DNA of 13,894 nt from Alphaproteobacteria bacterium (GTDB lineage: Bacteria > Pseudomonadota > Alphaproteobacteria > RF32 > CAG-239), in the NCBI GenBank assembly GCA_003542415.1, contig DPKR01000048.1:1-13894 (forward strand), written 5' to 3'. Under the pieces are notes generated by a model. It ran no database searches, was not told the DNA's origin, and saw nothing but the letters and a program-made list of their open reading frames with translations. Shown here piece after piece: positions 7,682 through 13,699 of the stretch. Within the stretch, counting starts at the first letter, position 1, and each line of letters opens with the position of its first letter. A program made the translations under genes and the position numbers.

Positions 7682-7716
7682 TGGTATAGCATGGTAATTC
7701 ATGGGAATCAATGGGA
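7682..7716. promoter_or_regulatory. MraZ operator: four 10-bp-phased TGGKA direct repeats
   Basis: On the plus strand the pentamers TGGTA (7682-7686), TGGTA (7692-7696), TGGGA (7702-7706) and TGGGA (7712-7716) recur at exactly 10-bp spacing with 5-bp spacers. E. coli MraZ is known to bind tandem TGGGN repeats separated by five bases in its own promoter. Here the array covers the promoter from the -10 to just beyond the -35, so a bound MraZ ring on one face of the helix would exclude RNA polymerase. The inner two repeats (TGGTA) are weaker matches than the outer two. Confidence 0.8.
7683..7711 (-). promoter_or_regulatory. sigma70 promoter of the mraZ-rsmH-ftsL-ftsI unit
   Basis: On the minus strand TTGATT (7706-7711) and TATACC (7683-7688) are separated by 17 bases, and TGC directly before the -10 makes it an extended -10 promoter. 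Transcription should start near 7676, giving a leader of about 30 bases to the TTG start at 7647. It lies wholly within the MraZ repeat array. Confidence 0.65.
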
Positions 7717-7830
7717 AATTTTAGGATTTTATTAACTGTTCTTTTTTTGTTCTGTGCAAATACCTCTCTAAACTATTTGTTTGTAAGGCAAAAAAAAATG
7801 AAAAAAAATACTCGTTTTGTGAATATGAAA

Positions 7831-8286
7831 TTAAACGCGCTTATTTTTGAAAAATGTTTTAAGCAATTCTGTTGCTTGCTCAGCCAAAACGCCGATTTCG
7901 ATTTGCGGTTTAAAGTGGCAGGTTTTGCTCTCAAAAAATTTGACACCGCTCACAACGGCACCGCCTTTTTCATCTGGTGCGCCGATAACAAGTTTTTCTA
8001 TTCTGGCATAAGAAATTGCGGCCGCGCACATCGTGCATGGTTCTAAAGTCACATAAAGCGAGGTATTCCAAAGGCGCTTTGCTGAGAGTTTTTTGCAGGC
8101 TTTTTGAATGATGCTGATTTCGGCATGGGCGGTGGGGTCGTTGCCGTGTTCGGTTTTGTTGTGTGCGCGTGCGATGATGTTGCCCGTGTTGTTATCAACC
8201 AAGACGGCGCCGACAGGGACTTCATCTTTCTTGAAAGCCTTTTGAGCTTCTTTTAAGGCAAGAGCCATATAATCTTTTGCTTGCAT
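7831..8286 (-). CDS. tadA: tRNA-specific adenosine deaminase TadA
   Basis: TadA deaminates A34 of tRNA-Arg(ACG) to inosine, letting it read CGU, CGC and CGA codons. The 151-residue protein has the zinc deaminase signature HAE (His 54, proton shuttle Glu 56) and PCTMC (Cys 84 and Cys 87), with the usual spacing of about 27 residues. Other family blocks are VPVGAVLVD and DPTAHAEI. The ATG at 8286 has AAAGG six bases upstream; an ATG five codons earlier overlaps that ribosome site and is less likely. The gene is divergent from rluB with a 67-bp gap. About 110 bases of T-rich sequence with no clear hairpin separate it from the mraZ operator. Confidence 0.96.
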   Translation of the reverse strand: MQAKDYMALALKEAQKAFKKDEVPVGAVLVDNNTGNIIARAHNKTEHGNDPTAHAEISIIQKACKKLSAKRLWNTSLYVTLEPCTMCAAAISYARIEKLVIGAPDEKGGAVVSGVKFFESKTCHFKPQIEIGVLAEQATELLKTFFKNKRV

Positions 8287-8295
8287 AAATAACCT

Positions 8296-8324
8296 TTGCA
8301 TTTTGTTTTAATCTACAGTATAGT
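8296..8324 (+). promoter_or_regulatory. candidate promoter of rluB-rsmD, overlapping a reverse -10
   Basis: TTGCAT (8296-8301) and TATAGT (8319-8324, 5/6) are 17 bases apart, followed by the rluB ATG 29 bases later. The same bases read on the minus strand give TATACT, a possible -10 for tadA, so the two divergent promoters may share their core. The -35 is weak (3/6). Confidence 0.45.
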
Positions 8325-8353
8325 AGCTGCGAATTGATAAAGGATAAGTTAAA

Positions 8354-9076
8354 ATGGGGCAAAGATTAGCAAAGTTTATGGCGAGAACGGGTTTGTGTTC
8401 GCGCAGACAAGCGGAAGAATATATCAGCCAAGAGCGCGTGAGTGTAAATGGCCAAATTATTTCGACACCGGCGTTTAATGTTGAAGGTGATGAAGTTATT
8501 TTATTTGATGGTGAAAAATTGCCTCAAATTGAAACGACACGTCTTTGGCTTTATTATAAGCCTGTCGGGCTTGTGACAACCCACAAAGATGAAAAAGGAA
8601 GAAAAACCGTTTTTGAAATGTTGCCGCCTTCGATGCCGCGCGTGGTGAGTGTCGGAAGGCTTGATTTGAACTCTGAGGGACTTCTTTTGCTTACAAATAA
8701 CGGGGCACTCTCGCGTGAGCTCGAATTGCCGCAAAATGCGTGGTCTCGCAGATATCGTGTTCGAGTGCATGGCAAAATCAACGAGGCAAAACTCAAAGAA
8801 ATTCAAAAAGGAGTGATGGTTGAAGGCATCTCTTATGGTAAGGTCGGTATTGTGATTGATAGCCAAAACGGCACAAACACATGGCTCAGCGTGACCTTAA
8901 ACGAAGGAAAAAATCGCGAAATTCGAAAATTGATGAAATATGCAGGACTTGAGGTTGCGCGATTGATTAGAGTTTCATATGGTCCGTTTCAGCTCGGTAA
9001 TTTAAAAGAGGGCGAAGTTAAAGAAATTCCTCAAAAAGTTTTGAAAGAACAACTCGGCGGGCGGTTTGAATTATGA
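8354..9076 (+). CDS. rluB: Pseudouridine synthase of the RsuA/RluB/RluE/RluF family
   Basis: This enzyme isomerises a specific uridine of rRNA to pseudouridine. The 240-residue protein has an N-terminal S4 RNA-binding domain (about 2-47, with [21 protein letters not shown]) and a catalytic domain holding [15 protein letters not shown] (101-115), where Asp 104 is the nucleophile. A C-terminal [16 protein letters not shown] block is typical of the family. By length and block pattern it fits RluB (23S rRNA U2605) rather than RsuA, but members of this family are hard to tell apart. AAGGA lies nine bases before the ATG. It overlaps rsmD by four bases (ATGA), so the two rRNA modification enzymes form one operon. 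Confidence 0.9.
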   Translation: MGQRLAKFMARTGLCSRRQAEEYISQERVSVNGQIISTPAFNVEGDEVILFDGEKLPQIETTRLWLYYKPVGLVTTHKDEKGRKTVFEMLPPSMPRVVSVGRLDLNSEGLLLLTNNGALSRELELPQNAWSRRYRVRVHGKINEAKLKEIQKGVMVEGISYGKVGIVIDSQNGTNTWLSVTLNEGKNREIRKLMKYAGLEVARLIRVSYGPFQLGNLKEGEVKEIPQKVLKEQLGGRFEL

Positions 9077-9615
9077 GAATTGTTGCTGGAAAATATCGCG
9101 GTAAAAAGCTGATTACCCCTGAAAATATGGATATTCGTCCAACATCAGATCGGGCGCGCGAATCGATTTTTAATATTTTGTATTCGAAATTTGGCGACCT
9201 GCAAGGTAAAAAAGTTTTAGATGTTTTTGCCGGTACGGGAGCTTTGGGCTTTGAAGCACTGTCAAGAGGGGCAACTAAAGTTTGCTTTATTGATAAAGAT
9301 GTAAAACTGGTTCGCCGGAATATGGCTTTGTTTTCGGCCGAAAAAGACAATATCAATATTTTATGTGCAGATGCATGTCAGCTCCCAAAAGCAAAAGAGG
9401 GGTATGATTTTGTTTTTTCAGATGCGCCTTATGACAAGGGTTTAAACGAAAAAGCTTTGATGTGTTTGGCACAAAACGGTTTTATTTTGCCGGAGGCAGT
9501 GTGTGTGGTTGAAACAAGGCGCAATGAAAATTTGAACCTTCCAGATAAATTTGAAGCATTTGACGAACGTGTCTACGGCATGGCAAAAATTTGGTTTTTT
9601 GTTTTTCATCCGTGA
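9073..9615 (+). CDS. rsmD: 16S rRNA m2G966 methyltransferase RsmD
   Basis: RsmD methylates N2 of G966 in 16S rRNA, near the P-site tRNA. The 180-residue protein starts with the family block [13 protein letters not shown], then [15 protein letters not shown] (22-36), SAM-binding motif [21 protein letters not shown] (48-67), and the acidic FIDKD strand. The target-base motif, normally DPPY or NPPY, reads DAPY here (117-120): the first Pro is Ala. The rest of the protein looks intact and full length, so a working enzyme is likely. The ATG overlaps the rluB stop by four bases, and AACTCGGCGGGCGG in the rluB end supplies only a modest ribosome site, so coupling is probable. Confidence 0.93.
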   Translation: MRIVAGKYRGKKLITPENMDIRPTSDRARESIFNILYSKFGDLQGKKVLDVFAGTGALGFEALSRGATKVCFIDKDVKLVRRNMALFSAEKDNINILCADACQLPKAKEGYDFVFSDAPYDKGLNEKALMCLAQNGFILPEAVCVVETRRNENLNLPDKFEAFDERVYGMAKIWFFVFHP

Positions 9616-9632
9616 TTTTTGTCACAAAATGC

Positions 9633-9661
9633 TTGCAGAACGGAAAAAAATATGATACATT
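9633..9661 (+). promoter_or_regulatory. candidate promoter of the 700-residue protein gene
   Basis: TTGCAG (9633-9638) and TACATT (9656-9661) stand 17 bases apart, with TGA before the -10 as an extended element. A GAGGAG ribosome site at 9689-9694 precedes the ATG at 9701. A small palindrome TTTTGTCACAAAA precedes the -35, just after the rsmD stop. Confidence 0.4.
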
Positions 9662-9700
9662 TTAAGTGAAATATAAGCTTTTGCTTGAGAGGAGTTATAC

Positions 9701-11803
9701 ATGGCAAAAAACTATATCGAATCACCTGAAGTTGTTTATACAAGAGAAGATTCTCCCGAAAATGTTCGCGCTTTGCTTGAACGTGAACGTTTATCTGGTG
9801 GAGATTTGCATGCAATTTCTCAAAAAGAGGAATATTTAAGCAAATATCCGGATGAGTTTTCGGCGCTGTATGCCATTGCAGATAAAGCTAAAGGAACACA
9901 AATTGATGGCAAAACGGTTCATATGAACTTTGATGAAGATGAATACCATCGTCCTGCGATTGTTCCGGAATCTGATGATTTAAAAGATCCGGAAAAACAA
10001 GTGGTTTTGAAGTGTGATTTGGGAGATGGTTTGAAATTTAGTTTGTCGGCGATGAAATCTCCTGATGAAAGAGCTGATAAAGAAGAGGGCGAAATGCCTA
10101 AAATGATGGGGCAGATCAGCTTTGATGACGAAACGGTTAAAAACCTAAATGCCGAAAGGTTAAATCGTATTTTTGAATTTTGCAGTAAGTATGGCTTTTC
10201 AACATTTGGCTTAAAACCTGCGATGAATGGCGATGAAATAGATATTGATGCATCGCTTCAAGATTTGCTTGAAAAATATAATGAAACCCAAAAGAAGTTG
10301 CAAGAGGAAGAAGCGTATACTTCAGCGCCAAAACCAAGCGAGGATGAAAATGATCCGAGCGGGATGCGTGAAGAAGATTTTCATATGCTTGCTTCAGCAG
10401 ATGCTCCGAGTGAAGAAGAAACCAAAGAGCCTCAAGCGGAACCTTCGGAGACAATGGCTTTGCCGGAAAATCCTTCTTATGCTGCTGGTTCAAAAGGTGG
10501 GGTACCTTTGAAAAAGAAAGAATTGACAGTAGATGATGTAGCAGAAAATATAAGAACATTTTTGCGCAAAGATTTGCACAAGCGCGAAAGACTGTCTTAT
10601 TGGGAACATTCGAGGATTATTGATGGCAGACAAACATATGTGTTCAGTATTTATCCGACGGAAGATTCTAAAAACTGGGACAAGGACGGTCGGAAAAAAG
10701 ATGATAAATATGTTGCCACATTTGCAGCCCGCTTATATGTTTCGCAAGATAAAAACGGCAAGTTCTATTTTGGGTATGCCACACCGGATGGAAAACAGTT
10801 TGATTCAACTTTGGCAAAACAATTTATGGGTGAGATCAAAAAGACAGGTGTTACACATATCAATTTGCAAAATGTGCCGGCTTGTGACCAAGATACGCTC
10901 ATGTTTGCTGCGGCAAGCCGTGGCATTGTGCCGACAGGTGTGAATATCACCTCTGCAAAGGCAAAAGAGATTCTTGAAAAAATCGGGAAGCTCACGGCAG
11001 AGGAGCAAGCCACATTTAAGAGACGTTTGGCAAATCAAATGCTGGAAAATGCGAAGAACAGTCATAAAGACGCTTTGCCGCCACAATATGGTTTGCCGGA
11101 TTCGGAATTTGACTTCATTCAAGATTTGAGAGAAAAAGCTGAAGATGATGCTTCCAACATTGCAGCCCTTCCGATGAAACGTAAGTTTAAAAACTTTAAG
11201 GATGCCGTTGAAGATAAGGGTCCCGAAGGCTTGTATACTAAAATGAAGAAAACTGCAGAAAAAGGTAAAGCGGATCGTGAAAAGGGTGCGGCAACAATTT
11301 GTGGCGCGGCTCATGCGTTTAATGCAGTTTTTGATCTTTACTTTAAGCATTTTGACGAAACACTCGGACAGCGCATTGCTCCGATGATTGAGAGTGGTGA
11401 AATTACAAAGCAAGAGGCTATTAAATTAGCACCATTGAGTTCTAAGGTTTTGGGGCAGATGGATTCAAAAGATTTTGCGCTGATATATGATGTTTTATTA
11501 CCTCGTAAGATTCAACAAACAGAAGCAGATATTCTAGAGGCTTATAGACTTCGTTATGCCGAAAACAGCACGGATACTCGTCCGCCGGCAAATATTTTGC
11601 AACAGGATATCTTCCCGAAAGCTAAAGATGCATTGGCTGAGGTTAACGCAAGACTTAAAAGGGATTCTATTCCGGAATTGTACATACCTTTTGAAAATAA
11701 GGTTATGTCTTATGCTGTGCCAGAGTATTTGAGGCCGAAGAAGAAAAAAGACGAGACTTCTAAACCCGCTGCGGTACCAACGGCAAGTCGTGAGAGCAGA
11801 TAA
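9701..11803 (+). CDS. Large soluble charged protein of unknown function
   Basis: I do not recognise this 700-residue protein as a named family. It has no signal peptide or membrane segment and is rich in Lys, Glu and Asp, so it should be cytoplasmic or exported by a non-Sec route. Four parts can be seen: an N-terminal domain (1-185); an acidic, Pro/Ser/Glu-rich linker (about 195-270); a second alpha/beta region (about 277-440) containing GYATPDGKQFDSTLAKQF and then MFAAASRGIVPTGVNIT (404-420); and a mainly helical C-terminal half ending in a basic tail (RPKKKKDE). The second region loosely recalls the large polyvalent protein-associated domains of conjugative relaxases (helix, then Gly-x-x-x-Ile-x-Leu, then AAASRGI), an uncertain inference. 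The segment ERLNRIFEFCSKYGFSTFGL in the first domain has a similar layout, suggesting a duplicated fold. A strong GAGGAG site supports the start. It has its own candidate promoter and a terminator, so it is a single-gene unit. Codon use looks like its neighbours. Confidence 0.85.
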   Translation: MAKNYIESPEVVYTREDSPENVRALLERERLSGGDLHAISQKEEYLSKYPDEFSALYAIADKAKGTQIDGKTVHMNFDEDEYHRPAIVPESDDLKDPEKQVVLKCDLGDGLKFSLSAMKSPDERADKEEGEMPKMMGQISFDDETVKNLNAERLNRIFEFCSKYGFSTFGLKPAMNGDEIDIDASLQDLLEKYNETQKKLQEEEAYTSAPKPSEDENDPSGMREEDFHMLASADAPSEEETKEPQAEPSETMALPENPSYAAGSKGGVPLKKKELTVDDVAENIRTFLRKDLHKRERLSYWEHSRIIDGRQTYVFSIYPTEDSKNWDKDGRKKDDKYVATFAARLYVSQDKNGKFYFGYATPDGKQFDSTLAKQFMGEIKKTGVTHINLQNVPACDQDTLMFAAASRGIVPTGVNITSAKAKEILEKIGKLTAEEQATFKRRLANQMLENAKNSHKDALPPQYGLPDSEFDFIQDLREKAEDDASNIAALPMKRKFKNFKDAVEDKGPEGLYTKMKKTAEKGKADREKGAATICGAAHAFNAVFDLYFKHFDETLGQRIAPMIESGEITKQEAIKLAPLSSKVLGQMDSKDFALIYDVLLPRKIQQTEADILEAYRLRYAENSTDTRPPANILQQDIFPKAKDALAEVNARLKRDSIPELYIPFENKVMSYAVPEYLRPKKKKDETSKPAAVPTASRESR

Positions 11804-11814
11804 TTCGGCAAAAT

Positions 11815-11847
11815 AAAAAAAGCACCTTGAAACAAGGTGCTTTTTTT
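11815..11847. terminator. bidirectional Rho-independent terminator between the 700-residue gene and infC
   Basis: A perfect 9-bp GC-containing stem AGCACCTTG (11821-11829) pairs with CAAGGTGCT (11833-11841) around an AAA loop, flanked by A6 on the left and T7 on the right. It can end transcription both ways: 11 bases after the plus-strand stop and 14 bases after the infC stop. Confidence 0.92.
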
Positions 11848-11861
11848 GTTTGGTTTCGCCT

Positions 11862-12401
11862 TTAAAGGGGAGACATCATCATAGACATCTGTTTGCCCTC
11901 TAATTTAGGCTCCGAATCGACTTTTCCGACAAGATCTAAATCTTCAATAATCTTATCTAAGAGTTCTTTGCCCATATTATTGGCACTCAATTCTCTTCCT
12001 TTAAAACGCATTGTGAACTTGACCTTGTCGCCCTGAGATAAAAACTTTTTGGCTTGTTTCAACTTGACTTCGTAGTCGTGTATATCAATCGCAGGCCTTA
12101 ATTTTAATTCCTTAATGTTAACGACTTTTTGATTTTTCTTAGCTTCGTTTTTGCGTTTTTGAACTTCGTATTTATATTTTCCATAGTCCAAAACCTTGCA
12201 AACGGGCGGGTTTGCTTGCGGAGAAATCTCAATCAAATCCAAACCTTCTTCTTCAGCAATTTCTAAAGCTTCTTTGATTGAAACGATGCCTCTGTTTTCA
12301 CCTTCGGCATCAATTAAACGAACTTGTTTGACTTTTATTTCTTCGTTGATGCGCGGTCCGTCATCATCGCGTACTGGCGCACGGGTATTTTCTGTTGCTA
12401 T
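11862..12401 (-). CDS. infC: Translation initiation factor IF3, probable ATA (AUA) start
   Basis: IF3 binds the 30S subunit, prevents premature 50S joining and rejects initiation at wrong codons or tRNAs. The 179-residue product is full length (E. coli: 180). The N-domain block GPRINEEIKV (15-24) and VRLIDAEGENRGIV are followed by GLDLIEISPQANPPVCKVLDYGKYKY (53-78), the basic linker, and the C-domain with KELKLRPAIDIHDYEVKLKQA and MRFKGRE. No ATG, GTG or TTG exists in frame upstream of the conserved N-domain. The first such codon (TTG at 12242) would delete 53 conserved residues. Reading back in frame, ATA at 12401-12399 follows a perfect AGGAGG with a 5-base spacer, so AUA is the likely start. 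E. coli infC uses AUU for autoregulation, and AUA is expected to give the same control. It stands alone, without thrS, rpmI or rplT. Confidence 0.93.
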   Translation of the reverse strand: MATENTRAPVRDDDGPRINEEIKVKQVRLIDAEGENRGIVSIKEALEIAEEEGLDLIEISPQANPPVCKVLDYGKYKYEVQKRKNEAKKNQKVVNIKELKLRPAIDIHDYEVKLKQAKKFLSQGDKVKFTMRFKGRELSANNMGKELLDKIIEDLDLVGKVDSEPKLEGKQMSMMMSPL

Positions 12402-12406
12402 TGGAG

Positions 12407-12412
12407 CCTCCT
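12407..12412 (-). promoter_or_regulatory. infC ribosome-binding site (perfect AGGAGG)
   Basis: On the minus strand AGGAGG stands five bases before the ATA codon at 12401-12399. This is the strongest Shine-Dalgarno sequence in the window and decides the infC start. A strong site paired with a poor start codon is the arrangement expected for IF3 autocontrol. Confidence 0.85.
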
Positions 12413-12434
12413 AAAAAAATTAATAACAGTCTGT

Positions 12435-12463
12435 ATTCTATTGAAACAAATAATAATTATCAA
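12435..12463 (-). promoter_or_regulatory. sigma70 promoter of infC
   Basis: On the minus strand TTGATA (12458-12463, 5/6) and TAGAAT (12435-12440, 5/6) are exactly 17 bases apart. Transcription would begin near 12428, leaving a leader of roughly 27 bases to the AUA start. Confidence 0.65.
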
Positions 12464-12548
12464 GAAAAATTACAAAAAAATTATGAACATTTTTTATTTT
12501 TTTTCGTTTTATATTGTGTAAGTAAAATTTTTAGATAGAGGAACTGAT

Positions 12549-12929
12549 ATGAAAAAACTTCTTTTGACATTATCAATTGTATTTTGTGCAACAACAAATG
12601 CAATGGCTGAAACATATTTTGTGATTGATGACAACGGCTATGTCACCGGACAAATGACAACAACAACCACAACAACATATGCAGCGCCGGCTTATGTGAC
12701 GACACAGCCACAGGTGACAGTTGTGCGCTCATCTCCTGTTGTGCGGAACAGCTACTATTATGATAGTTATTCAACAGGCTCAGCTTTTGCCGCAGGAGTG
12801 ACAACGGCTGTGATAGGTGCGTTGCTCTTTGATGGTTTTCGTATACATCATCACCACAAAAAACATAAGGCGCCGGCCGTGATACACCATAATCCAGGAC
12901 ATCACAGCGCACATAGGCACAGGAGATAA
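12549..12929 (+). CDS. Small secreted Thr/His-rich protein of unknown function
   Basis: This 126-residue protein is not recognised. It has a clear Sec signal peptide (residues 1-20, MKKLLLTLSIVFCATTNAMA, cleavage after AMA). After it come a short YFVIDDNGYVTGQ stretch, a run of seven Thr (38-44), a Tyr/Val/Thr/Ser-rich section, a small-residue hydrophobic stretch AFAAGVTTAVIGALLF (about 79-94) and a basic C-terminal tail of about 30 residues with many His (HHHHKKHK and later clusters). The product should be periplasmic or at the cell surface. The hydrophobic stretch could insert in a membrane, and the His tail could bind metal ions; both are inferences. AGAGGAA precedes the ATG by about seven bases. 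A hairpin follows the gene. Confidence 0.8.
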   Translation: MKKLLLTLSIVFCATTNAMAETYFVIDDNGYVTGQMTTTTTTTYAAPAYVTTQPQVTVVRSSPVVRNSYYYDSYSTGSAFAAGVTTAVIGALLFDGFRIHHHHKKHKAPAVIHHNPGHHSAHRHRR

Positions 12930-12958
12930 GATTGTTGCCTTTTGCAAAATGATGTGAT

Positions 12959-12987
12959 TTGACACATGAGCCTAAATATTTTCTAAT
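12959..12987 (+). promoter_or_regulatory. near-consensus sigma70 promoter of the outer-membrane beta-barrel gene
   Basis: A perfect TTGACA (12959-12964) and TCTAAT (12982-12987, 5/6) are separated by 17 bases, the best-scoring promoter in the window by eye. It predicts a transcript starting near 12993-12995 and a leader of about 55 bases, consistent with high expression of an outer-membrane protein. Confidence 0.7.
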
Positions 12988-12989
12988 GG

Positions 12990-13021
12990 TTTGCGAGAGT
13001 TGGTAATTCTTCTCTCGCAAA
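12990..13021 (+). other. stem-loop: 5' leader hairpin of the barrel gene and/or terminator of the upstream gene
   Basis: TTTGCGAGAG (12990-12999) pairs perfectly with CTCTCGCAAA (13012-13021) around a 12-base loop and is followed by GTTTTAATTTTAT. For transcripts from the 12549 gene this could act as a terminator with an imperfect T-tract. For transcripts from the promoter at 12959-12987 the predicted first base falls in the left arm, so the mRNA would begin with the GCGAGAG/CTCTCGC hairpin, the arrangement that stabilises ompA mRNA in E. coli. Confidence 0.65.
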
Positions 13022-13047
13022 GTTTTAATTTTATAAAGGATATTGAC

Positions 13048-13653
13048 ATGAATAAAATCTTGTTGCTTGCAGGTGTTGCGTGTATGTTTTCACTCAATGC
13101 GTCTGCATTTGAATTTAATCCCTATGCAAGCGTTAAAGGAAAGTATGTTTTTTCCAGAAATGAAATTAAGTTGGAAGGAACCACGGAAGGAAAAGCAAAA
13201 TTAAATGATAATGTTTTGGGAGCAAGTGTTGCTTTAGGCACAATTTGGCCCGTTGAAAACGGAGATTTTCGTTTTGAAGTAGAATATACAAAAAATGCCG
13301 ATGCCGAAAAGAGCAGAAATGGTGTTAAAGCAAAAATCAAAACACAAGCCGCTTTGCTCAATGTTTATTATGACTTTAATTTGAATTTACCTGTTAATGT
13401 CAAACCTTATGTCAGCTTTGGTATGGGGTGGGGGCAATCTGAGTTTGCTTCAAAAAAAGAAAACGGTACATCTGTGCAAATTGGCGCCGGTGCAAGTTAT
13501 CAGCTTTGTGATCATGTGAGTGTTGATTTAGGGTATCGTTATATGTCTTATGGCGATTTTGAAAAGAAATATCGCGGTCCGGGCACTTATATCGAGGCAG
13601 ATTATAAACCGCGTGCGCATGAGCTTTTGCTAGGCTTGAGATACGCATTTTAA
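13048..13653 (+). CDS. Outer-membrane beta-barrel protein (opacity/OmpA-barrel-like porin family)
   Basis: The 201-residue product has a Sec signal peptide (1-20, cleavage after ASA) and a mature part of alternating polar and hydrophobic residues forming about eight predicted strands, for example VLGASVALGTIW, KPYVSFGMGWG, VQIGAGASYQL and VSVDLGYRYM. It ends in LRYAF, the C-terminal aromatic signature recognised by the BAM complex. This fits the small eight-stranded barrels of the opacity/OmpA-like type often seen in Alphaproteobacteria. The role (surface structure, adhesion or small-solute passage) cannot be read from the sequence. The ATG at 13048 has AAGGA seven to eight bases upstream and starts the signal peptide; the in-frame ATG at 12991 lies inside the leader hairpin and is rejected. 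A strong terminator follows. Confidence 0.88.
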   Translation: MNKILLLAGVACMFSLNASAFEFNPYASVKGKYVFSRNEIKLEGTTEGKAKLNDNVLGASVALGTIWPVENGDFRFEVEYTKNADAEKSRNGVKAKIKTQAALLNVYYDFNLNLPVNVKPYVSFGMGWGQSEFASKKENGTSVQIGAGASYQLCDHVSVDLGYRYMSYGDFEKKYRGPGTYIEADYKPRAHELLLGLRYAF

Positions 13654-13666
13654 TCTTGTCAGATTG

Positions 13667-13699
13667 AAAAAAATCGCGTTTTTAAGCGCGATTTTTTTT
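13667..13699 (+). terminator. Rho-independent terminator of the outer-membrane protein gene
   Basis: AAATCGCG (13671-13678) pairs with CGCGATTT (13687-13694) around an 8-base loop, with flanking A and T runs extending the stem and eight T (13692-13699) closing it. It lies 13 bases after the stop codon. Confidence 0.88.

Noticed and set aside
7711..8046. Plus-strand open frame of 111 codons
   Set aside because: It runs antisense to tadA, begins in the mraZ operator region without a ribosome site, and its product shows no domain.
10805..11413. Minus-strand open frame of 202 codons
   Set aside because: It is antisense within the 700-residue gene; its Cys/Phe/Leu/Arg-rich composition is typical of a shadow frame and it has no ribosome site.
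11862..12242. IF3 starting at TTG 12242 (126 residues)
   Set aside because: It lacks the conserved N-domain, which is encoded in the same frame directly upstream; there is no ribosome site before this TTG, whereas a perfect one precedes the ATA at 12401.
12660..12720. ACA/ACC tandem repeat as a microsatellite or mobile-element mark
   Set aside because: It is simply the coding sequence of the Thr run and the following Thr/Val-rich part of the secreted protein, in frame and without flanking direct repeats.
12991..13047. N-terminal extension of the barrel protein from ATG 12991
   Set aside because: The extension would sit in front of a complete signal peptide, overlap the leader hairpin and start upstream of the predicted transcript start.
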